Notes: generated by a model from the letters alone, not told the origin. A DNA stretch of 64,000 nucleotides from Candidatus Enterococcus testudinis (GCF_002140915.1 NZ_NGKU01000001.1:664799-728798); one strand, 5' to 3'. Shown: positions 27,383 through 39,265, counted from the first letter of the stretch. Numbers and translations are program-made.

Positions 27383-28129
27383 ATGTTTGATGCAGAAAAA
27401 ATCAAAACATTAAATGAATTAGAAATCAATGTTTATAATTATATCGTGCAGCATTTCGATGAAATCGATCATTTAACGATTCGCGGGTTGTCGCAAATGT
27501 GTCATGTATCTACTTCGACCATCTTAAGATGCATCAATAAATTAGGCTATGCTGGATATTCTGAACTCAAATATGCAATTCGGCAAAAGAAAGAGCAAGA
27601 AACAAACGCTTTTGAATTATTTTATGATGCTACGATTCAAGTAGATTTGTTCTTGAAAAAAGTAAACAATGTCAATTACCGGGAGTTTGTTGAACCCGCT
27701 GTGAAATTGATTGTTGCAGCGCGACATGTCGCTTTTTCTGGTATTGGCACTAGCGGCATATTGGGGACTTATGGTAGTCGTTATTTTGCGAATGTAGGCA
27801 TCAATGCCTACAGCATCGTTGACCCTTTTTTACCAGTATCCCCTAGAGGGATGGAAAATACCTTAGCCATCATCTTGTCTGTATCAGGAGAAACCACCCA
27901 AATGATCAAGCAAGCAGAAGACTTCAAGCGGTACGGTGCGAAACTATTGAGTATTACCAATGATGAAAAGTCAACGATTGCGCAAATGGCTGATTACAAT
28001 TTGTCTTACTATATGCCAGTCGTGAATGGGGCGGAGGAAGAGTATTTGAATCTAACAACGCAAGTGCCGGTCATTGCATTGATTGAGTTGTTAGCCCATC
28101 AAGCGCATCGATCGATACAGGATCAATAA
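27383..28129 (+). CDS. RpiR-family regulator (beta-glucoside cluster 1)
   Basis: 248 residues: N-terminal helix-turn-helix (IRGLSQMCHVSTSTILRCINKLGYAGYSELK, residues 33-65) and a C-terminal SIS sugar-phosphate-binding domain (about 100-235, HVAFSGIGTSGILGTYGSRYF, ILSVSGETTQMI). ATTGGAGGAAAA precedes the ATG. It stands before an EIIC and a 6-phospho-beta-glucosidase gene, so it probably senses a phosphorylated beta-glucoside; candidate operators lie at 28190-28220. Confidence 0.87.
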   Translation: MFDAEKIKTLNELEINVYNYIVQHFDEIDHLTIRGLSQMCHVSTSTILRCINKLGYAGYSELKYAIRQKKEQETNAFELFYDATIQVDLFLKKVNNVNYREFVEPAVKLIVAARHVAFSGIGTSGILGTYGSRYFANVGINAYSIVDPFLPVSPRGMENTLAIILSVSGETTQMIKQAEDFKRYGAKLLSITNDEKSTIAQMADYNLSYYMPVVNGAEEEYLNLTTQVPVIALIELLAHQAHRSIQDQ

Positions 28130-28135
28130 CTTATA

Positions 28136-28163
28136 CAAAAAAGCAGCTTCGGCTGTTTTTTTT
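28136..28163 (+). terminator. Terminator after the cluster 1 regulator
   Basis: AAAAGCAGC-TTCG-GCTGTTTTT stem with a UUCG-type tetraloop and T8 tail; separates the regulator transcript from the PTS gene. Confidence 0.85.
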
Positions 28164-28189
28164 GTTGGAATTTGTTTCTAAGAGAGAAG

Positions 28190-28243
28190 GATAGCTACCA
28201 TCCTAGCTATCGATAAGCTATGCTATATATGTAAGCGAATTCA
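28190..28243 (+). promoter_or_regulatory. Operator and cre-like site before cluster 1 EIIC
   Basis: GATAGCTA-N6-TAGCTATC (28190-28211) is a perfect inverted repeat and overlaps a second near-palindrome ending AGCTA at 28220. TGTAAGCGAATTCA (28230-28243) matches 13 of 14 positions of the cre consensus and follows TATATA, so it should lie near the transcription start. RpiR and CcpA control are inferred. Confidence 0.65.
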
Positions 28244-28275
28244 CCGGCCGGTCGTTCGAGATTAATTTTATAGGA

Positions 28276-29580
28276 GTGATTTTGATGAATGAATGGATCA
28301 ATGATAAAGTATTGCCTCCCGTCTTAAAATTTGTAAATACCAAAGCGATTACTGCATTACGAAATGGGATGCTGTATACGATGCCGTTTTCTATTGTAGG
28401 GTCTATTTTCTTATTATTGGCAAACTTTCCTGTTCAATCGATTGCTGATTGGGTAACCAGTAGTGGGTTAGGGGAATATTTTAATCAAGCGTATGGTGCT
28501 TCATTTGCGATTATGGCATTCTTTGCGGTAATGGGTATTGCGTATTCTTATGTGAAAGCAGAAGGATTCGAAGGTCTTCCTGCAGGAATGATTGGGTTGG
28601 TTATTTTCTTATTAACAATGGAATCTAGTGTGACAGATGCCGATTCTGGCGTAACGATTGGCAATATTATTGATAAAACTTGGACTGGCGGTCAAGGAAT
28701 GATCAGTGCCATCTTAGTTGGTTTATTTGTCGGATGGGGCTATACATGGTTCCTGAAAAGAGATATTCGAATCAAATTACCTGAACAAGTTCCGACAAAC
28801 GTAGCGAATTCATTTACAGCACTTATTCCAGCAGCCGTGTTAACGACAGTGGCTTTAGTTGTGTATATATTCTTTGATAAAGTATTTAATACGACTGTTG
28901 TCGAATGGATCTACAAAGTGATTCAAAGTCCTATGCAAGGCGTAACTGACTCATTGGGTGGCGCATTGATGTTAGGTTTCTTAGTACCGTTTCTGTGGTT
29001 CTTTGGGGTACATGGGTCCACCATCGTTGGCGGTATCATGGGGCCAATCTTGCAAGCCAATTCTTTAGCCAATACAGCCATATTGGAATCAGGAAAAGAA
29101 CTAACATTGGCAAATGGCGGACACATTGTCACGCAACAATTTTTGGATCAATTCATGACGGTTACTGGGGCTGGGATGACGATTGGAATCGTTTTGTATA
29201 TGATGGCTTTTGCAAGATCTGCTCAGTTCAAACAGTTGGGCCGCTTATCTATGATTCCAGCGTTCTTTAACATCAATGAACCGATTATCTTTGCTACACC
29301 GATCGTGATGAACCCGATTATGGCGATTCCGTTTATTTTGACACCGGTGGTTTCTGGTATCGTGACGTATTTCTCACTATATACCGGATTGGTCCCTCTC
29401 TTTACAGCCGTGCAAGTGCCTTGGACAACGCCACCAATCATCTCAGGCTTTTTAGTCGGCGGTGTTAGAACAGCTATTTTACAATTTGTTGTCTTAGCGA
29501 TTGGCTTCTTTATCTATTATCCGTTTATTCGTAAAGTAGATAGCTTGAACTACAAGCAAGAAACAGAAACAGTGAAATAA
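28276..29580 (+). CDS. PTS cellobiose-type EIIC permease
   Basis: 434-residue membrane protein with about ten hydrophobic segments and the family motifs WFFGVHGSTIVGGIM and FNINEPIIFATPIVMNP, typical of the lactose/cellobiose EIIC family that carries diacetylchitobiose, cellobiose or other beta-glucosides. No EIIA or EIIB gene is in this operon, so it must use those from another locus, for example 42759-43395. Followed after 23 bases by a GH1 gene. Confidence 0.9.
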   Translation: MILMNEWINDKVLPPVLKFVNTKAITALRNGMLYTMPFSIVGSIFLLLANFPVQSIADWVTSSGLGEYFNQAYGASFAIMAFFAVMGIAYSYVKAEGFEGLPAGMIGLVIFLLTMESSVTDADSGVTIGNIIDKTWTGGQGMISAILVGLFVGWGYTWFLKRDIRIKLPEQVPTNVANSFTALIPAAVLTTVALVVYIFFDKVFNTTVVEWIYKVIQSPMQGVTDSLGGALMLGFLVPFLWFFGVHGSTIVGGIMGPILQANSLANTAILESGKELTLANGGHIVTQQFLDQFMTVTGAGMTIGIVLYMMAFARSAQFKQLGRLSMIPAFFNINEPIIFATPIVMNPIMAIPFILTPVVSGIVTYFSLYTGLVPLFTAVQVPWTTPPIISGFLVGGVRTAILQFVVLAIGFFIYYPFIRKVDSLNYKQETETVK

Positions 29581-29600
29581 ATAAGAAAGCAGGCGTGTGA

Positions 29601-31031
<1,431 letters not shown>

Positions 31032-31043
31032 TCAAACATAGAG

Positions 31044-31075
31044 TGAGCGTTGCGCAAATTTTTGCGCAACGCTCA
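31044..31075. terminator. Bidirectional terminator between GH1 and CPBP genes
   Basis: TGAGCGTTGCGCAAA (31044-31058) and TTTGCGCAACGCTCA (31061-31075) are perfect complements; convergent genes end on both sides. Confidence 0.85.
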
Positions 31076-31082
31076 TTCTAAT

Positions 31083-31727
31083 TTAAGGCAGTTGGATATA
31101 CCCTTTATATACCAATAGCTGAATCACAACGACTAAGCTGTTCATTCCTACGTGGGTGATCATCGACGTCCAAATGCTGCCAGTATAGGCATACAAACCT
31201 GAGAAGAACAAGCCGAGAAAAAGATACACTAGCAGATGACCGTCATTATGGGCAAATGCAAAAGCCACCGCACTGATCCCTACGCCAATCCAGACATTGG
31301 TATATTTACCAATGATGCCAACGAGTGCGCGACGAAAGACAAACTCTTCCATAATTGGTCCTCCGACCATAGCGGCCAAGGCAAACAATGGTTGGTGCAC
31401 AATGATCTGGATGATATTTGCAGTATTTTCTGATGGAGTGACTTCACCCATCAGAGATTCAAGAAAGACGGCTACATTTTGCAATAAGATCGCCAAAATA
31501 ATCCCAGATAACCCATAAATCAAAATGGCAGAAGATTTACTGCGATGATGTTCGAAGGATAAGGGCTCTTTTTGAAAGAAATAGAGTACAAACATAATGA
31601 TTGCACCTACAAGATAGCCAATCGTTGTGGCGGGCACAGCCAATCCCGCACTTACGAAGGCACTTGGCAAGAAAAATACGATCCCATACGTAAGAATGGT
31701 TGCAAATGAATATTTTGATAATGACAT
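31083..31727 (-). CDS. CPBP-family intramembrane metalloprotease
   Basis: 214 residues, mostly membrane helices, with the Abi/CAAX-protease motifs EEFVFRR (EExxxR, about residue 126) and FAHND (FxxxH). Such proteins may process prenylated or bacteriocin-related substrates or give self-immunity to bacteriocins; no bacteriocin gene is adjacent, so the role is unknown. The ATG at 31727 has AAAGGAG unusually far (about 15 bases) upstream. Confidence 0.83.
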   Translation of the reverse strand: MSLSKYSFATILTYGIVFFLPSAFVSAGLAVPATTIGYLVGAIIMFVLYFFQKEPLSFEHHRSKSSAILIYGLSGIILAILLQNVAVFLESLMGEVTPSENTANIIQIIVHQPLFALAAMVGGPIMEEFVFRRALVGIIGKYTNVWIGVGISAVAFAFAHNDGHLLVYLFLGLFFSGLYAYTGSIWTSMITHVGMNSLVVVIQLLVYKGYIQLP

Positions 31728-31828
31728 AATGTAAGAATCACGCTCCTTTCGCTCTATTATAAACTAGACAAGCGTCAGAAACAAAGGATCAATGTCTTAA
31801 AACAAACCAAAAAAGTTAATCAAAAGGC

Positions 31829-31896
31829 TTGCAAAAGCAAGTGAAAATGAGTAATATTAAAACTGTGAGTTAGCACTCGATAGATGAGAGTGCTAA
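31829..31896 (+). promoter_or_regulatory. groESL promoter with CIRCE operator
   Basis: TTGCAA (31829-31834) and TAATAT (31852-31857) are 17 bases apart. The CIRCE element TTAGCACTC-N9-GAGTGCTAA (31870-31878/31888-31896) is perfect and lies just downstream of the start site, so HrcA repression is expected. Confidence 0.95.
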
Positions 31897-31931
31897 TGAA
31901 AATTGATTATAACTTATTGGAGGGATTTATC

Positions 31932-32216
31932 GTGTTAAGACCATTAGGTGATCGTGTGATTATCGAAGTCGCAAAAGAAGAAGAAAAAACTGTAGGCGGA
32001 ATCGTGCTTGCTTCAGCAGCAAAAGAAAAACCACAAACAGGTACCGTGATCGCAGTTGGCGAAGGCCGCACACTTGAAAACGGTGAACAAGCTCCTGTTG
32101 CTGTCAACGTAGGCGAACAAGTCATGTTCGAAAAATACGCTGGCACAGAAGTGAAATTCGAAGGAACAGAATATTTGATCGTGGCTGCTAAAGATATTAT
32201 CGCAGTCGTAGAATAA
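31932..32216 (+). CDS. groES: Co-chaperonin GroES
   Basis: 94-residue lid of the GroEL chamber. GTG start at 31932 ([18 protein letters not shown]) with GGAGGG seven bases upstream; an earlier ATG would add residues that no GroES has. The mobile loop ([19 protein letters not shown]) and ALG-type dome segment are intact. First gene after CIRCE. Confidence 0.96.
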   Translation: MLRPLGDRVIIEVAKEEEKTVGGIVLASAAKEKPQTGTVIAVGEGRTLENGEQAPVAVNVGEQVMFEKYAGTEVKFEGTEYLIVAAKDIIAVVE

Positions 32217-32233
32217 AAAATAAAAAACTTTGA

Positions 32234-33874
<1,641 letters not shown>

Positions 33875-33883
33875 CGAAACACT

Positions 33884-33915
33884 AAGAACCCCTTTGTATA
33901 GGGGTTCTTTTTTTG
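33884..33915 (+). terminator. Terminator of groESL
   Basis: AAGAACCCC (33884-33892) and GGGGTTCTT (33901-33909) form a perfect stem followed by T7. Confidence 0.92.
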
Positions 33916-34052
33916 ATTATAGGGCTTTTATTTTGATTACATAAAAGACGGGATACGATATTTCAACCAATCAAGCTTTGTTTATCTAGTAACTTTTGAA
34001 GCAGGAGTATTCCGAAAGTATATAAAGACTTATTCAACTGTATGCTGACATC

Positions 34053-34103
34053 TTGACAGGTGACAGAAATTCCCTTATAGTTAAATTACCTTATAGGTAA
34101 TTT
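34053..34103 (+). promoter_or_regulatory. Promoter and operator of the HigB-ImmA type module
   Basis: TTGACA (34053-34058), 17-base spacer, TATAGT (34076-34081): a near-consensus promoter. A perfect dyad AAATTACC-TTATA-GGTAATTT (34083-34103) covers the start site and is the likely operator bound by the HTH antitoxin. Confidence 0.82.
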
Positions 34104-34120
34104 ATATCTGGGAGGCAGGC

Positions 34121-34459
34121 ATGTATATTGAGTACAAAAACAATAAAGTTAATAGACAATGCACCGATTTGAGACAAGCAAAAAAAGATTTTCCCAGTAA
34201 AGTTGCAGAAAAGTTAATCAAAATGATTACTTTTATTGAAGCGGCTGAAAATCTTGAATCAGTTTTAAATTTCCCAACGTATAGATTTCATCACCTAAAA
34301 GGACATAAAAAAGGATTATATGCGATGGATATTGATGGAAGAAAATGTTCCTATAGATTGATTGTTGCTTTTGATGAGCAACTGAATGAACGTCTTTTTT
34401 CTGATTCATCATCCATTGAAATTATTCAAATAGAGGAGGTCAGTAAACATTATGAGTAA
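34121..34459 (+). CDS. RelE/HigB-like toxin
   Basis: 112-residue small basic protein with the order of RelE-superfamily HigB ribonucleases: N-terminal helices (DLRQAKKDFPSKVAEKLIKMITFIEAAENLESV), YRFHHLKGHKKGLYAMDIDGRKCSYRLIVAF sheet, and a C-terminal strand ending EIIQIEEVSKHYE. The motif LKG...G.YAMDI....RL.V.F is typical of HigB. It precedes and overlaps the antitoxin gene by eight bases, in the toxin-first order of higBA. Unlike the 6.7-kb locus, this one is intact. Confidence 0.82.
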   Translation: MYIEYKNNKVNRQCTDLRQAKKDFPSKVAEKLIKMITFIEAAENLESVLNFPTYRFHHLKGHKKGLYAMDIDGRKCSYRLIVAFDEQLNERLFSDSSSIEIIQIEEVSKHYE

Positions 34460-35534
34460 TGAAATTAGCTATAAACAGTTAATTGCTTTTCATCCAGGTT
34501 CCTATGTTGAAGAAATAGTCGACGAATTGAATATCACTCAGAATGAGTTTGCTGAACGACTAGGAACATCCAGCAAGACATTGAGTAAGATTATCAACGG
34601 AGAAGAAAGGATTAGCACTGATGTGGCAAATAAATTGGCAAAAACAACAGGCGTTTCTATTAAAACGTGGTTGAATTTGCAAGCTACATACGATGCAAAA
34701 CTTATAGAAATTGAGGACATGCAAGACGAAGATGAAAAACGTGCATGTGAGTTAATTGATTTTTCTTATTTTAAAACACATAACTTAGTAGAAAAAAGAA
34801 GATATTCAATCAATGAAAAGATAAAAGAGCTAAGAAAATTATTGAATTTATCTAACTTATCCATGTTATACGAATTCAATAATGCTGTCAGCTATAGAAA
34901 TACAAGGGAGTTTGATGAAAAATCGATTGTCAATTCTAATGTCATGTTGGAGTTAGCAATTGATGTTGCTCGAAATGGAACTGATAGGAAATATGACAAG
35001 CAGAAATTGGAGAACTGTTTGCCAGAAATCAGAAAAATGACGACAGAATCGCCAGAAAAATTTTTTCCCCACTTAAAGCAAATACTTTTAGAATGTGGCA
35101 TTGTTTTGGTAGGATTGCCTAAACTTCAGAATGCTAATCTGAATGGTGCGACGAAAAAATTTAAAAATGGTAGTGTATTATTACTGATTACGGATCGGAA
35201 TAAGAAAGCAGATATATTCTGGTTTTCTTTAATACATGAGCTAGGTCATATCTACAATAAAGACTTTTATACGGACTACCACGATATCGAACGATACAAG
35301 AAAAAAGAAAAAGAAGCAGATTTATTTGCGCAAAATTTTTTTATACCTAGAGAAAAATATGATAAATTTATCGCATCTGGTGTGTTTACAGAGACCGTTA
35401 TACTTAAGTTTGCTGAAGAGTTAGAAATTTTGCCTAGCATTTTGATTGGTAGATTAGAAAATGAGGGATACGTTCAACACCATGAGTATAGTCATTTAAA
35501 ACCGAGCTATAGTGTCAGCTTATCCAGTCAATGA
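34452..35534 (+). CDS. HigA-like antitoxin fused to an ImmA/IrrE metalloprotease domain
   Basis: 360 residues. The N-terminal third (1-90) is a HigA-type helix-turn-helix (ITQNEFAERLGTSSKTLSKIINGEERIST). The C-terminal part carries a zinc-protease signature, FSLIHELGHIYNK (HExxH, about residues 261-265), with the third ligand Glu in KEKEADLFAQNFFIP, as in ImmA/IrrE proteases. A middle helical region links them. It overlaps the toxin gene by eight bases, and GAGGAGGT precedes the start. Plain HigA antitoxins are about 100 residues, so the fused protease could cleave itself or another regulator to release the toxin (inference). Confidence 0.85.
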   Translation: MSNEISYKQLIAFHPGSYVEEIVDELNITQNEFAERLGTSSKTLSKIINGEERISTDVANKLAKTTGVSIKTWLNLQATYDAKLIEIEDMQDEDEKRACELIDFSYFKTHNLVEKRRYSINEKIKELRKLLNLSNLSMLYEFNNAVSYRNTREFDEKSIVNSNVMLELAIDVARNGTDRKYDKQKLENCLPEIRKMTTESPEKFFPHLKQILLECGIVLVGLPKLQNANLNGATKKFKNGSVLLLITDRNKKADIFWFSLIHELGHIYNKDFYTDYHDIERYKKKEKEADLFAQNFFIPREKYDKFIASGVFTETVILKFAEELEILPSILIGRLENEGYVQHHEYSHLKPSYSVSLSSQ

Positions 35535-35536
35535 GC

Positions 35537-35577
35537 AAAACCTCCCTTTACACAGTGTTGAGTAAGGGGAGTTTTTC
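35537..35577 (+). terminator. Terminator of the HigB-ImmA module
   Basis: AAAACCTCCCTTTAC pairs imperfectly with GTAAGGGGAGTTTT, T-rich tail. The rest of the 285-base gap to the next gene is AT-rich with no feature I can support. Confidence 0.65.
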
Positions 35578-35820
35578 GTATTCTTTTTTTGATTTACAGT
35601 TGCCATTGATATACAGATATCTCTGTCCAATTGAACAGATGATTGGATTTTTGTTACCTAAGTTTTTATATAAGATATATGTTTAGTTAAGTTTTTCTGA
35701 ATATGTGTATTACTCGTCTGATTATTCAAGCTTTATCTTTAGATTTCAAAAGCAACCTAAGATAAAATAGGGGTACAAATTGCGCAAAATAATACACAAA
35801 TGAAAACAGGAGGTCTTTTT

Positions 35821-36528
35821 GTGAAACGATTTAGAAAAAAACATAAACAAGAACCTGAGAATGTCACACACAGTACTCAAACTACAGATTTAACTGAAAC
35901 AAATCAGATCCAGACTGAAGAAGAAGCAGAATTCAAGTCTTTCTTCAATACAGTTCTTGAAAAAATGCCTAAAGCGACAGCAAACATCATTCGCAAAAGT
36001 TATAGTAGTTCGAGGGTACAAGCAGAAAAAGTACTGGCTAAAGGGAAAGCACAATCCGATAAGGTATTTGATGAGTTTTTATTGGGTGTCGATGAAGTGA
36101 CACAAAAAAAGGCCCATCGGATAATCCATGCCGCCTCTCTAACCGCGGCCATTATCGGCTGTTCACCGATCCCATTTTCTGATGCGTTTTTGTTGGTACC
36201 TGTGCAAATGACGATGATGGCACGTTTGTATCGTTTGTTTGGTCGTACATGGTCAGAAGGTTTGACCAAAAGTCTGTCTAAAGAATTAGTGGTCGTCACA
36301 TTTGGTCGAAGTGTTGTGGGAAATGTGTTGAAATTTATTCCTGCTGTTGGCACGGTTGCTGGAGCAGCGGTAAATGCGACAGTTGCCACAGGCATCACTG
36401 AAGCATTAGGGTGGGTCACTGTCAAAATGCTGAATGATGGCGAGGACATTTTTGACCAAGTGATGTCATTCAAGGGACAATTTCATACATTGGTCAACGC
36501 GCTGAATCTTGGGAAGAAATCGAAATAA
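35821..36528 (+). CDS. DUF697-domain membrane-associated protein
   Basis: 235 residues from GTG 35821, six bases after CAGGAGGT. The N-terminal 45 residues are charged and disordered-looking; the C-terminal part (about 95-220) matches DUF697: IGCSPIPFSDAFLLVPVQMTMMARLYRLFG, then two hydrophobic stretches (GNVLKFIPAVGTVAGAAVNATVATGI). DUF697 is often joined to Era/Obg-like GTPase domains but is alone here. Function unknown. Confidence 0.72.
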   Translation: MKRFRKKHKQEPENVTHSTQTTDLTETNQIQTEEEAEFKSFFNTVLEKMPKATANIIRKSYSSSRVQAEKVLAKGKAQSDKVFDEFLLGVDEVTQKKAHRIIHAASLTAAIIGCSPIPFSDAFLLVPVQMTMMARLYRLFGRTWSEGLTKSLSKELVVVTFGRSVVGNVLKFIPAVGTVAGAAVNATVATGITEALGWVTVKMLNDGEDIFDQVMSFKGQFHTLVNALNLGKKSK

Positions 36529-36652
36529 TTGGTTTTTATCTGAATCTCAACACCAATTGCTGTTCATCTATCTTTGATTATGTCATGAAAAAGAAACAAA
36601 TTGTCATGGTAAAAAAAGCGAGATGTTTGGAATCAGTATTGGAGGGAGAATC

Positions 36653-36946
36653 ATGAAAAGAATTACCCGAGAAGAAGTCAGTAAACAGTTGGTCACTGAT
36701 GCCTATTTTGAGCCCGGCAATCATATGGTAAAGATACGACAGACAATTGCGGTCATCGCTGCGTGGCTATTTATTTTCATCCCGTTCTTATGGCTGTCGA
36801 TACCGGTATTTTTTCCTACCACAGCCGATTGGTTGGATTTTCGCATTTATTTTGAAGAACGTCTAGCATTTTGGTATTTGCTGATTTTTACAGTGCGCGT
36901 TTTGGCGGCCAAGCAGATCGTCAAAACATTAGATACTATGTTGTAA
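36653..36946 (+). CDS. PgaD/IcaD-like small membrane protein, probably frameshifted at its 3' end
   Basis: 97 residues from ATG 36653 (GGAGGGA upstream). Two membrane segments (about 27-47 and 66-84) and a place right before a PgaC/IcaA-type synthase suggest the PgaD/IcaD accessory subunit. After the stop, another frame open from 36856 to 37008 reads RQNIRYYVVKPEQNISETEI, resembling the PgaD C-terminal tail and ending three bases before the synthase start. So the true C-terminus may have been separated by an indel between 36856 and 36946. The evidence for that is sequence appearance only. Confidence 0.55.
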   Translation: MKRITREEVSKQLVTDAYFEPGNHMVKIRQTIAVIAAWLFIFIPFLWLSIPVFFPTTADWLDFRIYFEERLAFWYLLIFTVRVLAAKQIVKTLDTML

Positions 36947-37010
36947 AACCTGAACAAAACATTTCGGAAACTGAGATTCAAGCATTGTTTCAACGAAATG
37001 GGGTGTAAAG

Positions 37011-38325
37011 ATGTTTTCTTTGATTGACACCGGTCGTCAATGGTTGGATGTACTGTTGTATATATTGATGATGATTCTATTTACCTATCCGATTTTGGGC
37101 GGCTTTACTTGGTTTATTGGTGTGATGTGTCATACGTTTTTATTCCGTTATCGCCAGTTGGATTGGATCCCGATACCTGAAGAAATTGAGCCGATGATTA
37201 CGATTATGGTGCCAGCTCATAATGAGGAAATCGTGATTGAAGATACCATCTATTACTTGATGCAAAAAATGAATTATCGTCGTTACGAAGTGCTGGTTAC
37301 AGACGATGGGTCTACTGATCAAACACCTGTTATACTGAACCGACTGATGGAGCAGTATCCGAATTTACGGGTATTGCGTATTGAAAAGAACCAAGGAAAA
37401 GCCCATGCCTTCAATATGGGCATTGGATTTGCGAAAGGGGAACTGATTCTCAGCAATGATGCCGATACGGTTCCCGAACCTGATGCTTTATGGAAATACG
37501 TGAATTACTTTATTCGTCAAGACGCCATCAACATCTCCGCCATTACTGCCAATATGGATGTCCAAAATCGCACAACGATCATTGGCAAATCACAAACGGT
37601 TGAATTCTCTAGCATCGTAGGCATTATCAAAAGAACCCAACAAGCGGTGCTGGGTGTGATCTATGCATACAGCGGCGCCAACACGATGTATCGCAGAGAC
37701 GCACTTTTGGATGTTGGATTATTTCGTCAGAATCGAGCGACTGAAGATATCAGTATTGCATGGGACCATCAATTTCAAGGATGGTTGTCTTTGTTTGCCC
37801 CTCAAATCATGTTCTTCATGGAGGTCCCTGAATCCCTTAGAATGCTGTATAGCCAAAGAAAACGGTGGGCAAAAGGCAGGACAGAAGTTTGGTTAACCAA
37901 CTTCAAAAAGGTCTTGCCACATCTTTTTGAGAACATCGGGCGGACCTTTATGTCTATCGACCAAAGCCTCAGTATTATCTGGTCCTTCTTTTTCTGGATA
38001 TCCTCTTTTTTGTTTGTGTTTTGGTTGGTTTATTTTATTACTCAAGTAAATACCGAAAGGATTTATCATATGTTTACGATGGCCTTTCTATATTGTCTGT
38101 TTTGAAATGATTGCCGGATCGATTCAACTGCTGACGAGTTTGCTAGTGGATGATGGCAGAAAGAAAATGAAATATTTCCGTTTTGCTCCGTTCTATATGC
38201 TTTTTTATTGGATGATCAATGCTGTAACGATCGTGACGACCTTTGTACCTGCAGACAAAACAATTATGGGCTATGGCTCTGGTGTGTGAGTCAGTCCGAA
38301 ACGGCAAGGGCAAGGGAAGAAATAG
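37011..38325 (+). pseudogene. pgaC: PgaC/IcaA-like poly-N-acetylglucosamine synthase, broken
   Basis: Family-2 glycosyltransferase with N-terminal membrane helices, the DxD-type motif (SNDADTVPEPD), ATEDISIAWD and the QRKRWAKGR box (QxxRW) expected for processive beta-1,6-GlcNAc synthases. The first frame stops at 38103-38105 after FLYCLF. A single extra T in the T4 run at 38100-38103 explains it: removing one T gives CLFEMIAGSIQLL and the reading continues to 38289. There a TGA stands where the family has Trp (GYGSGV-stop-VSPKRQGQGKK), and the natural stop is probably TAG at 38323-38325. One frameshift plus one nonsense change means the gene is inactive unless suppressed. Confidence 0.82.
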
Positions 38326-38435
38326 GGCAAAAAAGAAAGCAGAGATGCTTTCTTTTTTCGTATACCTGCTATTATTTTGAATACAATGCTTAAGAAGTTT
38401 GCGTTTATGCTATAATCAGTCAAAAAGGAGCCATC

Positions 38436-38798
38436 ATGCATATTAGTGACTATCAAAAAGCCATACTACAAAATAAAATTGATCATCAGTTCAATACCAC
38501 CAACATTGAAAAAGAGTTCTTGGCATTGTATGGAGAAGTAGCTGAAGCTTTCGATGCCTATCGGAAAATGGAACCAGTTGGGCAAGAATTGGCAGATGTT
38601 GCTATTTACTTGTTCGGTTTAGCAGAACTATTGGATGTTGATTTAGAAAAAGAAATTCAAGAGAAAATGAAAATCAATGCTACTAGGCGATATATAGCCA
38701 GTGGAAATGGCTATGCCAAAAGAATAGATGACAGTCAAAAAAAGGAGTCAAATCATGCCCAACATCCACATGACACCATGGACAAAGGAACATTTTGA
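38436..38798 (+). CDS. MazG-like nucleotide pyrophosphohydrolase family protein
   Basis: 120 residues with the all-alpha NTP-PPase pattern: EKEFLALYGEVAEAFDAYRK (ExxE) and QELADVAIYLFGLAE (ExxD), which bind Mg2+ and a nucleotide triphosphate. Likely a housecleaning enzyme. AAAGGAG precedes the ATG. The 3' end overlaps the next gene by 44 bases, so the last 20 or so residues (KKESNHAQHPHDTMDKGTF) may be a non-essential tail. Confidence 0.75.
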   Translation: MHISDYQKAILQNKIDHQFNTTNIEKEFLALYGEVAEAFDAYRKMEPVGQELADVAIYLFGLAELLDVDLEKEIQEKMKINATRRYIASGNGYAKRIDDSQKKESNHAQHPHDTMDKGTF

Positions 38799-39210
38799 AA
38801 AAACAGTCTCTTTATACATCGCTGTTTTTTCTGCGGAACCATGGAATGATATATTGACTGATACACAAATCAGCGACTATCTCACTGCACTGATACAGAT
38901 GAATACATTTCTTGGTTATAGCTTAATCAAAGAAGACACAAATGAATTGGTCGGCTACGCGATAGGCTTTGTTAAACCATGGTATCAAGGGACAGAATAT
39001 GTGATCGACACCTTGCTAATTGCTCCTGAACATCAAGGGAAAGGCACTGGATCAAGCTTTATAAAAATGATTGAAGAAGACTTGCGTCAAAAAGCAATTC
39101 CTACAATTCTTTTAGATACGGAAACTAATATGCCGGCAGTGGAATTCTATGCAAAAAATGGATTTCAACCAATACCTGATAATGTGACACTCTATCGCTC
39201 AATTGAGTGA
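38755..39210 (+). CDS. GNAT-family N-acetyltransferase
   Basis: 151 residues from ATG 38755, with AAGGAG upstream inside the previous gene. Acetyl-CoA motif A: LLIAPEHQGKGTGSSFIKMIEEDL (Q-x-x-G-x-G); C-terminal motif B: MPAVEFYAKNGFQPIPD. N-terminal substrate region PWNDILTD. Substrate unknown; similarity to aminoglycoside 6'-acetyltransferases is only at the fold level. Confidence 0.83.
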   Translation: MPNIHMTPWTKEHFEKTVSLYIAVFSAEPWNDILTDTQISDYLTALIQMNTFLGYSLIKEDTNELVGYAIGFVKPWYQGTEYVIDTLLIAPEHQGKGTGSSFIKMIEEDLRQKAIPTILLDTETNMPAVEFYAKNGFQPIPDNVTLYRSIE

Positions 39211-39224
39211 CACCTACGAAATAG

Positions 39225-39265
39225 CCCAAACACACGTCTATTTGCTAGATGTATGTTTGGGTTTT
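39225..39265 (+). terminator. Terminator after the GNAT gene
   Basis: CCCAAACACACGTCTA (39225-39240) pairs with TAGATGTATGTTTGGG (39246-39261), with one mismatch, then GTTTT. Confidence 0.8.

Noticed and set aside
38755-39210. GNAT gene as aminoglycoside acetyltransferase
   Set aside because: Only the general GNAT acetyl-CoA motif is shared; substrate regions do not resemble AAC(6')-Ii.
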